Of a DNA stretch of 64,000 bases, positions 46,612 to 56,147 are shown one piece after another. The translations under genes were made by a program, and so were the position numbers. Under the pieces are notes generated by a model, which was not told where the DNA came from, did not search any database, and worked only from the letters and a program-made list of their open reading frames with translations. The DNA is taken from the NCBI GenBank assembly GCA_964389925.1, contig CAYMGE010000017.1, forward strand, positions 16,897-80,896. Reading direction: 5' to 3'. How positions within the stretch are numbered: position 1 is the stretch's first letter; each line of letters starts with the position of its first letter. The DNA comes from CALECP01 sp964389925. GTDB taxonomy: Bacteria; Chloroflexota; Anaerolineae; Promineifilales; Promineifilaceae.

Positions 46612-48732
46612 ATGAGTGGAAATCAAGCTCGTTTAGACGCAATTGGTGTCGTTTCAGACTATGAGACGATGGAGACAGACTTTCGGATGGTGAACACAGG
46701 CGACCTCTACAACGCCAATGTTTTTGATGATGCGACAATGAAAGCGCGTCTGCCAAAGGGTGTTTACAAATCGCTGAAAAATACGATTAAGACACGCGGT
46801 AAGCTCGATAGTTCGGTTGCCGACGCAGTCGCATCTGCGATGAAGGATTGGGCAATTGAGAGCGGCGCGACTCACTTTACGCATGTTTTCTATCCGTTGA
46901 CGGGGATTTCGGCCGAAAAGCACGACTCTTTCTACAACCCCAACGACGGTGGCACAATTGCCGAGTTTGCTGGCGACCTGTTAATCCAAGGCGAACCCGA
47001 CGGCTCTAGCTTCCCAACCGGTGGCGTGCGCCAAACACATGAGGCGCGTGGCTATACAGCATGGGACGTAACTAGCCCCGCCTACCTTATCGAAAACACC
47101 AACGGCGCAACGCTCTGCATCCCAACTGCTTTTGTCTCATGGTCAGGTGAAGCACTGGACATGAAAACGCCACTGCTGCGTGCGATGCAGGCTCTCGACG
47201 TACAGGCGCGTCGCTTGCTTGGCTTGCTCGGTGATGATGACGAAACAGTTGTCGTTTCCACAGCAGGGCCAGAACAAGAGTACTTCCTCGTGGATAAGGC
47301 GTTCTACTATGCGCGCCCTGACCTCTACGTGGCCGGACGCACGCTTGTCGGGGCGGCTCCAGCAAAGGGACAACAGTTTGATGACCACTACTTTGGGGCG
47401 ATCAACGAGCGTGTGCAGTCATTCATGATGGATGTCGAGCGCGAACTGTTCAAGCTCGGTGTGCCAGTCAAAACACGTCACAACGAGGTTGCACCCGGCC
47501 AGTTTGAGTTTGCACCTGTCTATGAAGAGGGCAACGTGGCGGCCGATCACCAACAGTTGGTTATGTTGATGTTGCGTCGAGTCGCGGCACGCTACGGTAT
47601 GGCAGTGCTGCTCCATGAAAAGCCGTTCGCGGGGATCAATGGCTCAGGCAAACATCTCAATTTCTCATTGGGCAACGGTAGTGTTGGTAACTTACTCGAA
47701 CCAGGAGACACGCCACACGACAATTTGCGCTTCCTAATATTTTGTGGTGCAGTGATTCGGGCAACCGACAAGTATGCGCCTCTGTTGCGTGCCTCTGCTG
47801 CCTCAGCAAGCAATGATCATCGCTTGGGTGCAAACGAAGCACCACCTGCCATCATGTCGATCTTCTTGGGCGACCAGTTGTCAGACGTGTTTGAACAGTT
47901 CCTCAATGCAGGTGAGGCAACCTCCTCATTGCCAGCGGAGGTCATGCAGTTGGGTGTTGACCTATTGCCAGAGTTGCCAAAACATTCTGGCGACCGCAAC
48001 CGCACTAGCCCTATCGCTTTCACAGGCAACAAATTTGAGTTCCGCGCTGTCGGTTCTTCGCAAACAATTGCATGGCCACTGACGATTTGGAACACAATTT
48101 TGACCGAGTCGCTCGACTACATCTCTGGCGAGATGGAAGCTGGGAAAGAGCCGGCCGCGATCTTGCAGGGTATTATGCAGGAGCATGGGCGTATCATCTT
48201 TAATGGTGATGGTTATTCAGATGAGTGGCACAAACATGCGGAAGAAGAGCGTGGATTGGCAAATTTGCGGACATCGGCCGACGCGCTCCCTGTCATCGCC
48301 AGCGACGAGGTCGTTGAACTGTTTAGCAAATACAACGTTCTGAGCGAAAAAGAGACACACAGCCGCTATGAGGTTTTCCTTGAGCAGTATTTGATGTCTG
48401 TTGAGGTCGAGGCAAACGTTGTGTTGCGGATGGGTCGCACGATTATTTTCCCAGCTGCTGTGCGCTATGCGGCTGAGTTAGCGGATGCGGCCGAGACAAT
48501 CGGTATCGAAAGCTCTCTCTCAAATCGTATCGCTGGCTTGGCAGGCTCCTTGCAAGAAGACCTCGATACGCTTGAAACTATGACTGGTTCAATCCATGAA
48601 GCGGATTTCGCACGTGATGAGGTGCTGCCCAAAATGCTCGCTATCCGCAGCACCGTGGACGAGCTAGAAGGTCTCATTGCCGACGACATGTGGTCACTCC
48701 CTACCTATCAGGAAATGCTGTTTATTAAATAA
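46612..48732 (+). CDS. glnN: Glutamine synthetase type III
   Basis: GS-III makes glutamine from glutamate, ammonia and ATP. From the ATG at 46612 (TTAGGAG eight bases upstream) the protein has 706 residues, within the family range and far longer than GS-I. It shows family landmarks: KLDSSVADAVASAMKDWAIESGATHFTHVFYPLTG, the metal/Glu site GPEQEYFLVDK, KTRHNEVAPGQFEFAPVYEEGNVAADHQQLVM, the LLHEKPFAGINGSGKHLNFSL stretch with H-x-KPF-x2-x-NGSGKH, and SGDRNRTSPIAFTGNKFEFRAVGSS. It has its own promoter and an attenuator-like leader, so read-through control by nitrogen status is plausible. Confidence 0.96.
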   Translation: MSGNQARLDAIGVVSDYETMETDFRMVNTGDLYNANVFDDATMKARLPKGVYKSLKNTIKTRGKLDSSVADAVASAMKDWAIESGATHFTHVFYPLTGISAEKHDSFYNPNDGGTIAEFAGDLLIQGEPDGSSFPTGGVRQTHEARGYTAWDVTSPAYLIENTNGATLCIPTAFVSWSGEALDMKTPLLRAMQALDVQARRLLGLLGDDDETVVVSTAGPEQEYFLVDKAFYYARPDLYVAGRTLVGAAPAKGQQFDDHYFGAINERVQSFMMDVERELFKLGVPVKTRHNEVAPGQFEFAPVYEEGNVAADHQQLVMLMLRRVAARYGMAVLLHEKPFAGINGSGKHLNFSLGNGSVGNLLEPGDTPHDNLRFLIFCGAVIRATDKYAPLLRASAASASNDHRLGANEAPPAIMSIFLGDQLSDVFEQFLNAGEATSSLPAEVMQLGVDLLPELPKHSGDRNRTSPIAFTGNKFEFRAVGSSQTIAWPLTIWNTILTESLDYISGEMEAGKEPAAILQGIMQEHGRIIFNGDGYSDEWHKHAEEERGLANLRTSADALPVIASDEVVELFSKYNVLSEKETHSRYEVFLEQYLMSVEVEANVVLRMGRTIIFPAAVRYAAELADAAETIGIESSLSNRIAGLAGSLQEDLDTLETMTGSIHEADFARDEVLPKMLAIRSTVDELEGLIADDMWSLPTYQEMLFIK

Positions 48733-48767
48733 ACCGGTCTGAGCAACCCGTTTATCCACTCAAAAGA

Positions 48768-48800
48768 CCCCGTACGTTCGTGCAACGTATGGGGTTTTTT
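48768..48800 (+). terminator. Intrinsic terminator of glnN
   Basis: CCCCGTACGTT pairs with AACGTATGGGG (11 bp, one G-U) around a 5-base loop, followed by six T. It lies 36 bases after the stop. Confidence 0.9.
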
Positions 48801-48822
48801 GATGTCACGATGAGCATTTTTC

Positions 48823-49683
48823 TTACTGGGTATATTTTCCCACTAAAAGAGACAGTCGTTCTCGTTCTTCTTCATCAATCGCACTTGTGAGAAACGCATC
48901 TTTTAGGGCTGAGTGGGCTGGCATTTCGGCCGCCCATTCAGCCATTGATTTGACTAGTTGGCTAATGCCATTTTGAGCCACTTTTGTGTTCTGGATGACC
49001 GTTTGGATGATCATCTCAACCGTGACGGCTTCTTCGCTTTCGTGCCAGACATCATAATCGGTCACGTGCGCCATACACGCATAAGCCATCTCAGCTTCGC
49101 GGATCAAGTAGGCTTCAGGGCTTGTGGTCATCCCAATGATGCTACATCCCCACTGGCGGAAAATGTTTGATTCGCCTCGTGTGCTAAAGCGCGGCCCTTC
49201 AATCGTGATAAACGTACCGCCCTCATGCACTGTCCCACCGACTTCATGCACAGCATTTGCAACTGCCTTGCTCAATGCGGGCGAGAATGGGTCAGCAACC
49301 CCCACATGCACGACAAATCCCGTTCCAAAGAAGGATGACGAACGCAATTTTGTATTGTCATAAAGCTGGTCGGGAACGACAATGTGACCGGGAGCGTACT
49401 CTTCTTGCAACGAGCCACACGCACTGACGGCGACGACGTACTTTACGCCAAGCGACTTTAGTGCATAGGCATTTGCCTTGTATGGTACGGTCGTCGGCGA
49501 ATAGATATGACCTTTGCCATGTCGTGGGAGGAAGGCAACGCGCCGACCATGTAGCGTGCCAATCGTAAGCGGGGCGGAGTGTGCGCCAAATGGCGTGTCA
49601 ACTGTGCGTTCTTCAACGTCGGTCAGTCCAGCCATATTGTAGAGGCCACTGCCACCAATGATGCCAAGTTCAATTTTGTTCAT
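48823..49683 (-). CDS. mtnP: S-methyl-5'-thioadenosine phosphorylase
   Basis: MtnP cleaves 5'-methylthioadenosine to adenine and methylthioribose-1-phosphate in methionine salvage. The 286-residue protein shows GIIGGSGLYNMAG, VAFLPRHGKGHIYSPTTVPYKANAYALKSLGV, VVAVSACGSLQEEYAPGHIVVPDQ, FITIEGPRFSTRGESNIFRQWGCSIIGMTTSPEAYLIREAEMAY and VTDYDVWHE, all typical of the MTAP branch. Phosphate- and substrate-site residues are present. It stands alone; no other salvage gene is nearby. A strong hairpin lies ten bases upstream of its ATG, and no clear Shine-Dalgarno is seen. Confidence 0.95.
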   Translation of the reverse strand: MNKIELGIIGGSGLYNMAGLTDVEERTVDTPFGAHSAPLTIGTLHGRRVAFLPRHGKGHIYSPTTVPYKANAYALKSLGVKYVVAVSACGSLQEEYAPGHIVVPDQLYDNTKLRSSSFFGTGFVVHVGVADPFSPALSKAVANAVHEVGGTVHEGGTFITIEGPRFSTRGESNIFRQWGCSIIGMTTSPEAYLIREAEMAYACMAHVTDYDVWHESEEAVTVEMIIQTVIQNTKVAQNGISQLVKSMAEWAAEMPAHSALKDAFLTSAIDEEERERLSLLVGKYTQ

Positions 49684-49684
49684 T

Positions 49685-49727
49685 TATCGAAGAGAGTTGC
49701 CAACAAGTCTAGTTGGCAACTCGATAA
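49685..49727 (-). promoter_or_regulatory. Hairpin directly upstream of mtnP
   Basis: A perfect 11-bp stem (GAGTTGCCAAC at 49694-49704 with its complement at 49712-49722) with a 7-base loop. Flanking TTATC/GATAA can extend it past a bulge. It occupies the place where a ribosome binding site would be expected. Confidence 0.6.
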
Positions 49728-49823
49728 TGGATGCTATTTTTTCGTTAAAGATTGATTGTAAGAAAGGGGAAGCGGATCGTCAATTCAAATTCTAAACACG
49801 CTTTACGATGGTGCTCGGTCAGT

Positions 49824-50381
49824 TCACTTTCGGCCGAAAAACCCCCGCAACTTCTGCCCAATACCCGCAAACAAATTCTCTATGTTCATCGCTCGCTTGA
49901 CCTCGCTCGCCAAATGTTCTTTCCAGTAATGTGAGGTCTTTGCGACAACGGTGATGACGTTTTTGATCTCCCCTTGCAGGGTATAGTGTTCGGCAACGGG
50001 AACGAGCAAATCAACCCCTTTGGCGCGTGCCTCAACGTTCTCTGCGACAATCTGCTCTGCTAGCCAGTTTGCCATGCCGGTCGATTCCGTTTTAATCGCT
50101 AGCCAGCCAGCTTCATCGGCCGCCCGCGCCTCCAACCCACTCACATCCTTCACCCCCCGCACCAACTCTGCAACCACGCTCTGATACTTGTGCGATGTTG
50201 GATCAACTGTGTCAGAGGCTTGTAGCAACGTCTCCCGATGGGCAGGTCCACCTGCCGTCGCCAGAACGCAATAGCTATCCCACATATCTCCCCACGCGAC
50301 GCTACCATCCTCGTTGAAGCGGATCGGTGCAGAGGGCATCGGTGCGCTGAGGTCTATGTTGTGTGTTTCGTTCTCTTTCAT
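49824..50381 (-). CDS. Conserved-looking hypothetical protein coupled to a P450
   Basis: A 185-residue soluble protein that I do not recognise. The N-terminal half has FNEDGSVAWGDMWDSYCVLATAGGPAHRETLLQ, and the central region is helical (WLAIKTESTGMANWLAEQIVAENVEARAKG). The C-terminus has ITVVAKTSHYWKEHLASEVKRAM and a basic tail. There is no signal peptide or known motif. Its ATG overlaps the P450 stop by four bases (ATGA), so it is translated with the P450. A role as an accessory protein is guesswork. Confidence 0.65.
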   Translation of the reverse strand: MKENETHNIDLSAPMPSAPIRFNEDGSVAWGDMWDSYCVLATAGGPAHRETLLQASDTVDPTSHKYQSVVAELVRGVKDVSGLEARAADEAGWLAIKTESTGMANWLAEQIVAENVEARAKGVDLLVPVAEHYTLQGEIKNVITVVAKTSHYWKEHLASEVKRAMNIENLFAGIGQKLRGFFGRK

Positions 50382-51700
50382 GCTACAGTTTTTATTCTCA
50401 TTGGCATGTGGTTTTTCGGCCGAATGGTCACAAGCGCATCCATACCCGGCTCTTTCTCGCCTGCATATTCAACATCAAACTTAGGCAGCAAGGTTGCTAA
50501 TATAACGGCCGCTTCCATCTCCGCAAATCGCGCCCCAATGCACAAACGTGGCCCCGCCCCAAACGGGATATATTGCCACTTATGCCGCTTATTTGCCCAC
50601 TCTGGCAGCCAACGCTCAGGTGTAAATCGCTCTGCGCCAAACCAGTAGCGAGGATTGTGGTGCATCGCATACGGGCTGATAATGACGGGCGATCCCGCCG
50701 GCACATAAAAGCCTGCAATCTCGTCCTCACCTAATGCCTTGCGCGAAATGACCCACGCCGGTGGATAAAGCCGCAACCCTTCCGTGTAAATCGCTTGCGT
50801 ATAAGTTAATTGGCGCAAGGTCTCCATCGACAACTCGCGCCCATCCAATACTCGTGCTATTTCCCGCCGCGCCTGCTCAACGACCGCTCGGTTGTTGTTC
50901 AACAAATACCATGTCCACGTTAACCCCGTTGCCACAGTCTCATAGCCAGCCACAATCATTGTCACAATTTCATCGCGGATAATATCACGAGACAGCGGGT
51001 TGCCATCCTCATCGGTGGCATCAATCAACAGTTGTAACAAATCGCCATAGTCATGGTCACTCGTGCGCCGCGCCGTGATTAGCGCATCGACAAAGTTATC
51101 GACCTCAATCATGCTCGCCTTGTAATCGCGCACGATCTTGAGAGGGACGCTATCAATTGCATCAAACGGCATTCGCGCCCGAAACATCACGTAGTCGAGC
51201 GTTCGATTAACTGTATGAACCAACGCCTCCGACTTCGCTTTTAATTCAACCCCAAACAACGTCTCGCACAAAATTTCCAGTGAGAGCGTCATCATCTCAT
51301 CTTCGATCAGCAAAACCTGTCCCGACTTTTGCGCCCACTGCTCCGCCCGTTTTGCTGTCCAGCGGATCATTGCGTCGAGCAGCAATGCAAGCTTTTTGCG
51401 ATGAAAGGCCGGCTGCATAATCCGCCGCTGTCGTCGCCACAAATCGCCATCGCTGTTAAGCAATCCATCGCCCGCAACAAACTTGAATGTCTCAAACTGT
51501 GGCGTTTCTTTGCTGTAATTGCGGAAGTTGCTGACTAAAACGTGTTCTATCGCTGCTGGTTCAGCCAGCACGAACGCCTTAAAGCCGGCTACGTCGATTT
51601 CAACAATATCACCGTGTGTGTTGGTTAAATCTGTGAGGTAGTTGAGGGGGTCGCGCATGATGCGCGGCGTGTGGGCGAGAAGTTGGAATTGGTTAATCAT
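50378..51700 (-). CDS. Cytochrome P450
   Basis: A 440-residue haem monooxygenase. The I helix has MIVAGYETVATGLTWTWYLL (A-G-x-E-T in place of A-G-x-D-T). The ExxR motif is EGLRLYPPAWVISR, the PERF-type block is FTPERWLPEWANKRHKWQYIPFG, and the haem ligand loop is FGAGPRLCIGARFAEMEAAVIL with the axial Cys. It has no membrane anchor. It resembles CYP102/CYP4-like fatty-acid or hydrocarbon hydroxylases in its C-terminal half. Electron donors are not encoded nearby. The gene begins 34 bases downstream of an ABC permease gene's end. Confidence 0.93.
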   Translation of the reverse strand: MINQFQLLAHTPRIMRDPLNYLTDLTNTHGDIVEIDVAGFKAFVLAEPAAIEHVLVSNFRNYSKETPQFETFKFVAGDGLLNSDGDLWRRQRRIMQPAFHRKKLALLLDAMIRWTAKRAEQWAQKSGQVLLIEDEMMTLSLEILCETLFGVELKAKSEALVHTVNRTLDYVMFRARMPFDAIDSVPLKIVRDYKASMIEVDNFVDALITARRTSDHDYGDLLQLLIDATDEDGNPLSRDIIRDEIVTMIVAGYETVATGLTWTWYLLNNNRAVVEQARREIARVLDGRELSMETLRQLTYTQAIYTEGLRLYPPAWVISRKALGEDEIAGFYVPAGSPVIISPYAMHHNPRYWFGAERFTPERWLPEWANKRHKWQYIPFGAGPRLCIGARFAEMEAAVILATLLPKFDVEYAGEKEPGMDALVTIRPKNHMPMRIKTVA

Positions 51701-51734
51701 GGGCTTGAGCGAGCAGACTAAAGTCCGATCAACG

Positions 51735-52577
51735 TTAGCCTTCGGTCAACTGCATATCTTTTGTGGCAAAGAAATCGGCCGCCAACATAAACAAAATCGT
51801 CGCATACAGCAACAAAATCGCAGGCGCGAGTGCCTGTGCGCGGCTAAAGAAACCATTTTGTGCTGCCTGTGAAATCGCCTCAAATGGCCAAAAGACAAAC
51901 CCGACGGTCTCTTCAAAAAATGTTTTTCCATTTGTCGTCATCCAATTTGCACCGTTGCGAACAGATTGAGCAAAGCCATTGAACTGTTGGCGCGTCAAGA
52001 AGGATGCAAATCCGTTGAGGCGATCTGAAATCCAACGCAAGCCGCGTGTGTCGATACTTTGGCTAAACAGTAATGCAGCCAGCGTCGCGTAAACAGCCAC
52101 TCGTGACCAGCCACGCATGACAAAATCGGTGGCATGGAGGGCAAGGACGGTAGCGAAAATATCGGCCGAAATCCACACTGGCAACACGTTCATAAATGCC
52201 AACCAACCCATTTCTGGCCCCGCTGGCTGTACCATAATCACAATTCCAAGCACGCCCTGAATTGCAAATACAAACAGCAGCACAGCTAGCAAGACCGCTG
52301 CCAAGTACTCAACGCGGCTTGGCAAACGCGGCAAAAATGGCGCACTCTCAATACTGTTTGCTTTTGTTGCAATCGAGAGTGTTGCTAGAAAGGCCAACGC
52401 AAGCCCATAAATGCCAACTAATAAAATAAAGGCATCTGGCTCCGGAACTTGGCCTGCACGCGGGTTATAGGCGATCCACCAAAATGCGGCGGCCGATAAT
52501 ATATATAAAAGCCCAGTGACTGAGCGTGTCAGCTCACTAAATAGATAGCGTGCCAATGTCCAAACGCGCTGATTCAT
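51735..52577 (-). CDS. ABC-2-type transporter permease
   Basis: A 280-residue membrane protein with about six hydrophobic segments (SVTGLLYILSAAAFWWI, FILLVGIYGLALAFLATLSIA, YLAAVLLAVLLFVFAIQGVLGIVIM and, near the C-terminus, APAILLLYATILFMLAADFF). It starts four bases before the stop of the ATP-binding protein gene ends, and together they form one exporter. The family is weakly conserved; the substrate is unknown. Confidence 0.78.
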   Translation of the reverse strand: MNQRVWTLARYLFSELTRSVTGLLYILSAAAFWWIAYNPRAGQVPEPDAFILLVGIYGLALAFLATLSIATKANSIESAPFLPRLPSRVEYLAAVLLAVLLFVFAIQGVLGIVIMVQPAGPEMGWLAFMNVLPVWISADIFATVLALHATDFVMRGWSRVAVYATLAALLFSQSIDTRGLRWISDRLNGFASFLTRQQFNGFAQSVRNGANWMTTNGKTFFEETVGFVFWPFEAISQAAQNGFFSRAQALAPAILLLYATILFMLAADFFATKDMQLTEG

Positions 52578-53440
52578 CTTACTGCCTCTGCATACAGTTG
52601 CCCCAACGTCATGCGGCTGTAATCCATAGTCAAAATGTCATATCCTGCGCCGAGCAGCATTGTTAAAATGCGTCGTCTGTGCGCGACGGCCGATTCGCCA
52701 ATCTCAATCGTCATGCCATCAATAGAAATCTCTTCATGTAACTGTTTTAACAAAGGGGCAATTGGAGTCAAATCTCGATCCACCTGAATGGTGACATGTG
52801 GACGTAGTGCCAGTGCTTCTTCCAAGCTATTAACATAGCGAATGCGCCCACTATTAATAATCACAATTTGACTACAAACGTTTTGGACTTCGTGCAGCTG
52901 ATGGGAACTGACCAAAATGGTACACCCCTCCGCATGCAGGTCGCGGATTAGCTGCTGCATTTCTAGTTGCCCATCGGGATCAAGTCCATTTGATGGCTCG
53001 TCAAGCAACAGCAGCGAGGGGTTGCCAATCATTACCTGAGCCAAGCCAAGTCGTTGACGCATCCCCTTTGACAAGTTGCCTATTTTTTTACTGGCTGCTC
53101 CGGTCAAGTTGACGCGCTGCAAGCTCTCGTCAATTTGCACGTGATCTGTCTGTCGAGGGCTCAACTTTGCCATCATTTGCAGATATTGGCGAACGGTGAG
53201 ACGATTTGGAAAAAGCAAACGATCAGGCTTGTAGGCCATCGTCGGCCAAGTACTGCCCTCTGGTTTCACTGCCCCCTTATCTGGATTGAGCAACCCCGCA
53301 ATAATTTTGAACAGCGTCGATTTACCTGCCCCATTCGGCCCCAATAAAGCCGTCACTTCTCCCTTCTTAATCCGCAACGAGACATCGCGTAGAGCAGGAA
53401 CGTTATGATAACTTTTGGTTACATTTTGGACTTCAATCAC
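52574..53440 (-). CDS. ABC transporter ATP-binding protein
   Basis: A 288-residue ATPase. Walker A is LLGPNGAGKSTLFKIIAGLLNPD, the signature loop is GNLSKGMRQRLGLAQVMIG, Walker B is SLLLLDEPSNGLDPDGQL and the switch His is in TILVSSHQLHEVQ. The C-terminal 70 residues form the accessory region usual in CcmA/NatA-type exporters. It pairs with the permease encoded four bases before its stop. The pair may export a lipid or drug. Confidence 0.93.
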   Translation of the reverse strand: MIEVQNVTKSYHNVPALRDVSLRIKKGEVTALLGPNGAGKSTLFKIIAGLLNPDKGAVKPEGSTWPTMAYKPDRLLFPNRLTVRQYLQMMAKLSPRQTDHVQIDESLQRVNLTGAASKKIGNLSKGMRQRLGLAQVMIGNPSLLLLDEPSNGLDPDGQLEMQQLIRDLHAEGCTILVSSHQLHEVQNVCSQIVIINSGRIRYVNSLEEALALRPHVTIQVDRDLTPIAPLLKQLHEEISIDGMTIEIGESAVAHRRRILTMLLGAGYDILTMDYSRMTLGQLYAEAVR

Positions 53441-53546
53441 CGACTGTTGACCTTGCTTAAGTTTAATCTTGTGACGTTTGCATCGTCAAGGCGAGTATAC
53501 CACGCGGAAACTGGCGATAACACTGTGCTTGTTAACATTTAACCTT

Positions 53547-54818
53547 TCAAAACTTTGCAATGACGCGCTCAAGTGCATTGAGTCCACGTTCCAACGTTTC
53601 CATATTGGGTCCAAAGCTGACACGACAGTACTGTTTGTAGCGGGCAAAGTTGCGGCGGCGTTGACCGGGATTCACGTCGAAAAAGACACCCGGCACGGTG
53701 ACGACGTTTTCCTCCAGCCCTTGTTCAAAAAAGCTCATTCCGTCATTGAGCGGTGCAGGTAGGTCAGAGAGATTTGCCCAGACATAAAATGCGCCGTTGG
53801 GGGTTGCATCGGCCGTAATTCCCATCTCATGCAATCGCTCTAACACATAATCACGCTTTGCCTTGAAAACGGTCTGGATCGCCTTTGTCTCGGCAATGGT
53901 GTATTCTGGGTCGAGAAGTTCGAGCGCTTGGTTTTGGAAGGGGTGGTTTGCGCCACCGTCGAGAAAAGACCCCGCAGAGGCTATCGTTTCGATCACCGAC
54001 TTCGGCCCCAACGTCCACGACACACGCCAACCTGGATACCGCCAATTTTTTGTCAATCCATCAACGATAATGATCGGATCGCGTTCAACGTCTTCGACAT
54101 ATTGAGCGGCCGAGACCATGTTGTATGGGTTGCTCGCGTTAGAATAAATATAGTGGCTATAAAATTCATCGAGGATGAGCGAGCAGTCTGTTTCGCGTGC
54201 CACTTCGACCCACCCGCGCAAGCGATAATCTTGCGTGACTTGCCCAGTTGGGTTGCAAGGGTTGCTGACCAAAAGAGCTGAGAGGCCACGTCCGAGAATT
54301 TCGTTGCGGAGGGTTTCGGCCGATAATTGATACCCTTGCCCCGCATCCAGCAAAATTGGCATCGGAACAAACGACTTAAAGGATGACAGCAACTCTTCAT
54401 AGGCCGTGTAATCGGGTAGAAAATGCCCCATGTTCACATGGTCTAACGCGACCGCTAATCGCGCCAATGCCAATCGGCCGCCGCCTGCAATGCTAACATT
54501 CTCATACGTGTATTGCGACTTTTTTCCCTTGCGATAGAGATAGTTGTAGAGATCAGCCACCTTCTGACGCAATTCAATCTGTCCCGCAACAGGGCTATAT
54601 TTGCGCGTCGGTGCAGGGGCCATCAACTCTTTAAGTCGTGGCGGTGCATCTGGCAGTTCAAGCGTCTCAGGTGACCCCTGACCCAAATTTGCCCACGCTT
54701 TATTTTCATAGTCAAAACCGCGCTGTGTGGCGCGGTGCATCACATAGATTACGCCTGTGCGGGGCACGCGACGAAAACCCGGAATGGTTGGTTGTACAAA
54801 TGGTTTTGCAATATCCAT
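53547..54818 (-). CDS. PLP-dependent aminotransferase, class I/II
   Basis: A fold type I aminotransferase of 423 residues. It has YSPVAGQIELRQKVADLYNYLYRKG, ALLVSNPCNPTGQVTQDYRLRGWVEVARETDCSLILDEFYSHYIY with the Asp that binds the pyridine nitrogen, and IIIVDGLTKNWRYPGWRVSW, where the Lys of LTKNWR forms the Schiff base and the following Arg is expected. The substrate is not deducible. The longest frame begins with a TTG at 54866 and would translate a hairpin, so I use the ATG at 54818. No strong Shine-Dalgarno is visible. Confidence 0.85.
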   Translation of the reverse strand: MDIAKPFVQPTIPGFRRVPRTGVIYVMHRATQRGFDYENKAWANLGQGSPETLELPDAPPRLKELMAPAPTRKYSPVAGQIELRQKVADLYNYLYRKGKKSQYTYENVSIAGGGRLALARLAVALDHVNMGHFLPDYTAYEELLSSFKSFVPMPILLDAGQGYQLSAETLRNEILGRGLSALLVSNPCNPTGQVTQDYRLRGWVEVARETDCSLILDEFYSHYIYSNASNPYNMVSAAQYVEDVERDPIIIVDGLTKNWRYPGWRVSWTLGPKSVIETIASAGSFLDGGANHPFQNQALELLDPEYTIAETKAIQTVFKAKRDYVLERLHEMGITADATPNGAFYVWANLSDLPAPLNDGMSFFEQGLEENVVTVPGVFFDVNPGQRRRNFARYKQYCRVSFGPNMETLERGLNALERVIAKF

Positions 54819-54826
54819 AAAACGTA

Positions 54827-54855
54827 AAACGGGCTTCTCAGCCCGTTTGTTTTTT
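54827..54855 (+). terminator. Hairpin with T-run in the aminotransferase leader
   Basis: AAACGGGC, six bases, GCCCGTTT, then GTTTTTT on the plus strand. On the minus strand it is followed by TTTTACGTTTT and the ATG, so it could also act as a weak attenuator for the aminotransferase gene. Confidence 0.6.
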
Positions 54856-54938
54856 AACTTTCTCAAACTTTAACAAGGTTCCCTATGAAGGACAACCTAT
54901 TCTTATTCACACTCAAGCAGTGGGTCTACTTTTTTTAT

Positions 54939-54972
54939 CATGAGCGACATTCCTTGAAGAACTGCGCTCATG
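54939..54972. repeat. Hairpin downstream of the SPFH gene
   Basis: CATGAGCG pairs with CGCTCATG across an 18-base loop just after the SPFH stop. There is no T-run in the transcribed direction, so it is a possible 3'-end structure only. Confidence 0.35.
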
Positions 54973-54980
54973 CGTGTTTG

Positions 54981-56147
54981 TTACTGATCAGCGGTTGGCG
55001 GTGTCGTGTCCACAGTGGGAACAATGCCCGGGCCTGGTAAGACGATGCTAGGCACAGTCCCTTCTGGCGTGAAAATCACCTTGTCCGTTGGGTTAAGTGC
55101 GCTGGCATTGGCCTGTGCCATCAACCATTCGACATAAGAAGGATTGTCTTCGTACAGCGTTGCGACAACCGACTCGTAGGCGACTTCTGCTTCTGCCTTT
55201 GCGCGAGCAGCATTAGCCAACTCATTATTGATTTCAACATCGAGTTGTGCGGCCAGTAGATCATTGGCCTTGCTTGCTTCGATTATTTGACGCTCGGTCT
55301 CTTTTTCAGCAAGGTCGTTATTACGGCGTGCTTCAATGAGGGATAGCTGGGCAGCCAATCGCTCTTGCTCAAGGACAGCTAACTGCGTTTGCTGGCGCGT
55401 TTCCTCTTGGATACGGCTCTGAGCGACGCGGATTTCACCTTCTTGACGGGCTTGCTCGGCCGCTGCTTCCGCCTGTGCCTTTAACTCATCTTGGGCAGCC
55501 TTCTCGGTCTGCAAGCGGCTCTGCACAATTGCGTCTAGGGCAGTTTGGACTTCGGCCGATAAAATCACCTCTGGCACAACCACGTTTTCGACCGATAAGC
55601 CAAAGCGCGAGGCTAGCTTGTTCAATTCGGTATCGACGCACTCACGCAGTTCGTCACGTGCGGAGCCAATGATATTGTTGTCAAATGTGCGCTCACCGAC
55701 ACACACCTTCATCGACTGACGAGTTAGGTCGTTGACTCGATTGACGGCTGTTTCATCCCCCGTGTACATGCCGCGATATTGCGCCCACAAGTTGCGAATG
55801 GTGTCCTTGTCAGTCGGCCGAAAAATATCGCCGCTCACAACCAAGCCGATTCGCTGCTTATCTTTGGTAATGATCTCTTCATCACGTGTTTGGTATGAAA
55901 TCGCCTGCGTTGAAATCGTCTCCAGCTTTACAAATAGACCAAAGTCACTGTACACGCCGGGGTCAACAATTTCATGAATGCGTCCCTGTCGAAACTGGAT
56001 GCCGATCTCTTGCGCCTCAACCGTTCTGAAAAAGTAGAAAAAGTTGCCCGCCATCGACATGAGCATCAAAATGACTATGCCAATGACGAGTACGACCGCC
56101 AATTGAAAAATGCGTCTAAAGTTGAACCGATTCGTTCTTTCTGTCAT
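54981..56147 (-). CDS. SPFH/Band 7 domain membrane protein
   Basis: A 388-residue protein with one N-terminal membrane helix (about 13-37). The Band 7 domain (FRTVEAQEIGIQFRQGRIHEIVDPGVYSDFG through VVVPEVILSAEVQTALDAIVQSRLQTEKAAQDE) is followed by a long Ala/Glu/Gln-rich coiled coil (about 220-325), then a proline-rich tail. Proteins of this prohibitin/flotillin/HflK group form large membrane rings and organise membrane microdomains or modulate proteases. It appears to be monocistronic; a 190-base gap upstream holds only the hairpin at 56302. Confidence 0.9.
   Translation of the reverse strand: MTERTNRFNFRRIFQLAVVLVIGIVILMLMSMAGNFFYFFRTVEAQEIGIQFRQGRIHEIVDPGVYSDFGLFVKLETISTQAISYQTRDEEIITKDKQRIGLVVSGDIFRPTDKDTIRNLWAQYRGMYTGDETAVNRVNDLTRQSMKVCVGERTFDNNIIGSARDELRECVDTELNKLASRFGLSVENVVVPEVILSAEVQTALDAIVQSRLQTEKAAQDELKAQAEAAAEQARQEGEIRVAQSRIQEETRQQTQLAVLEQERLAAQLSLIEARRNNDLAEKETERQIIEASKANDLLAAQLDVEINNELANAARAKAEAEVAYESVVATLYEDNPSYVEWLMAQANASALNPTDKVIFTPEGTVPSIVLPGPGIVPTVDTTPPTADQ

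Noticed and set aside
50378..53440. A natural-product cluster made of the P450 and the ABC exporter
   Set aside because: No scaffold-forming enzyme is present in the region; the genes are simply adjacent.
53441..53546. A promoter for the ABC exporter genes (a TATACT box is visible)
   Set aside because: No -35 box at an acceptable distance was found, so the call would be weak.
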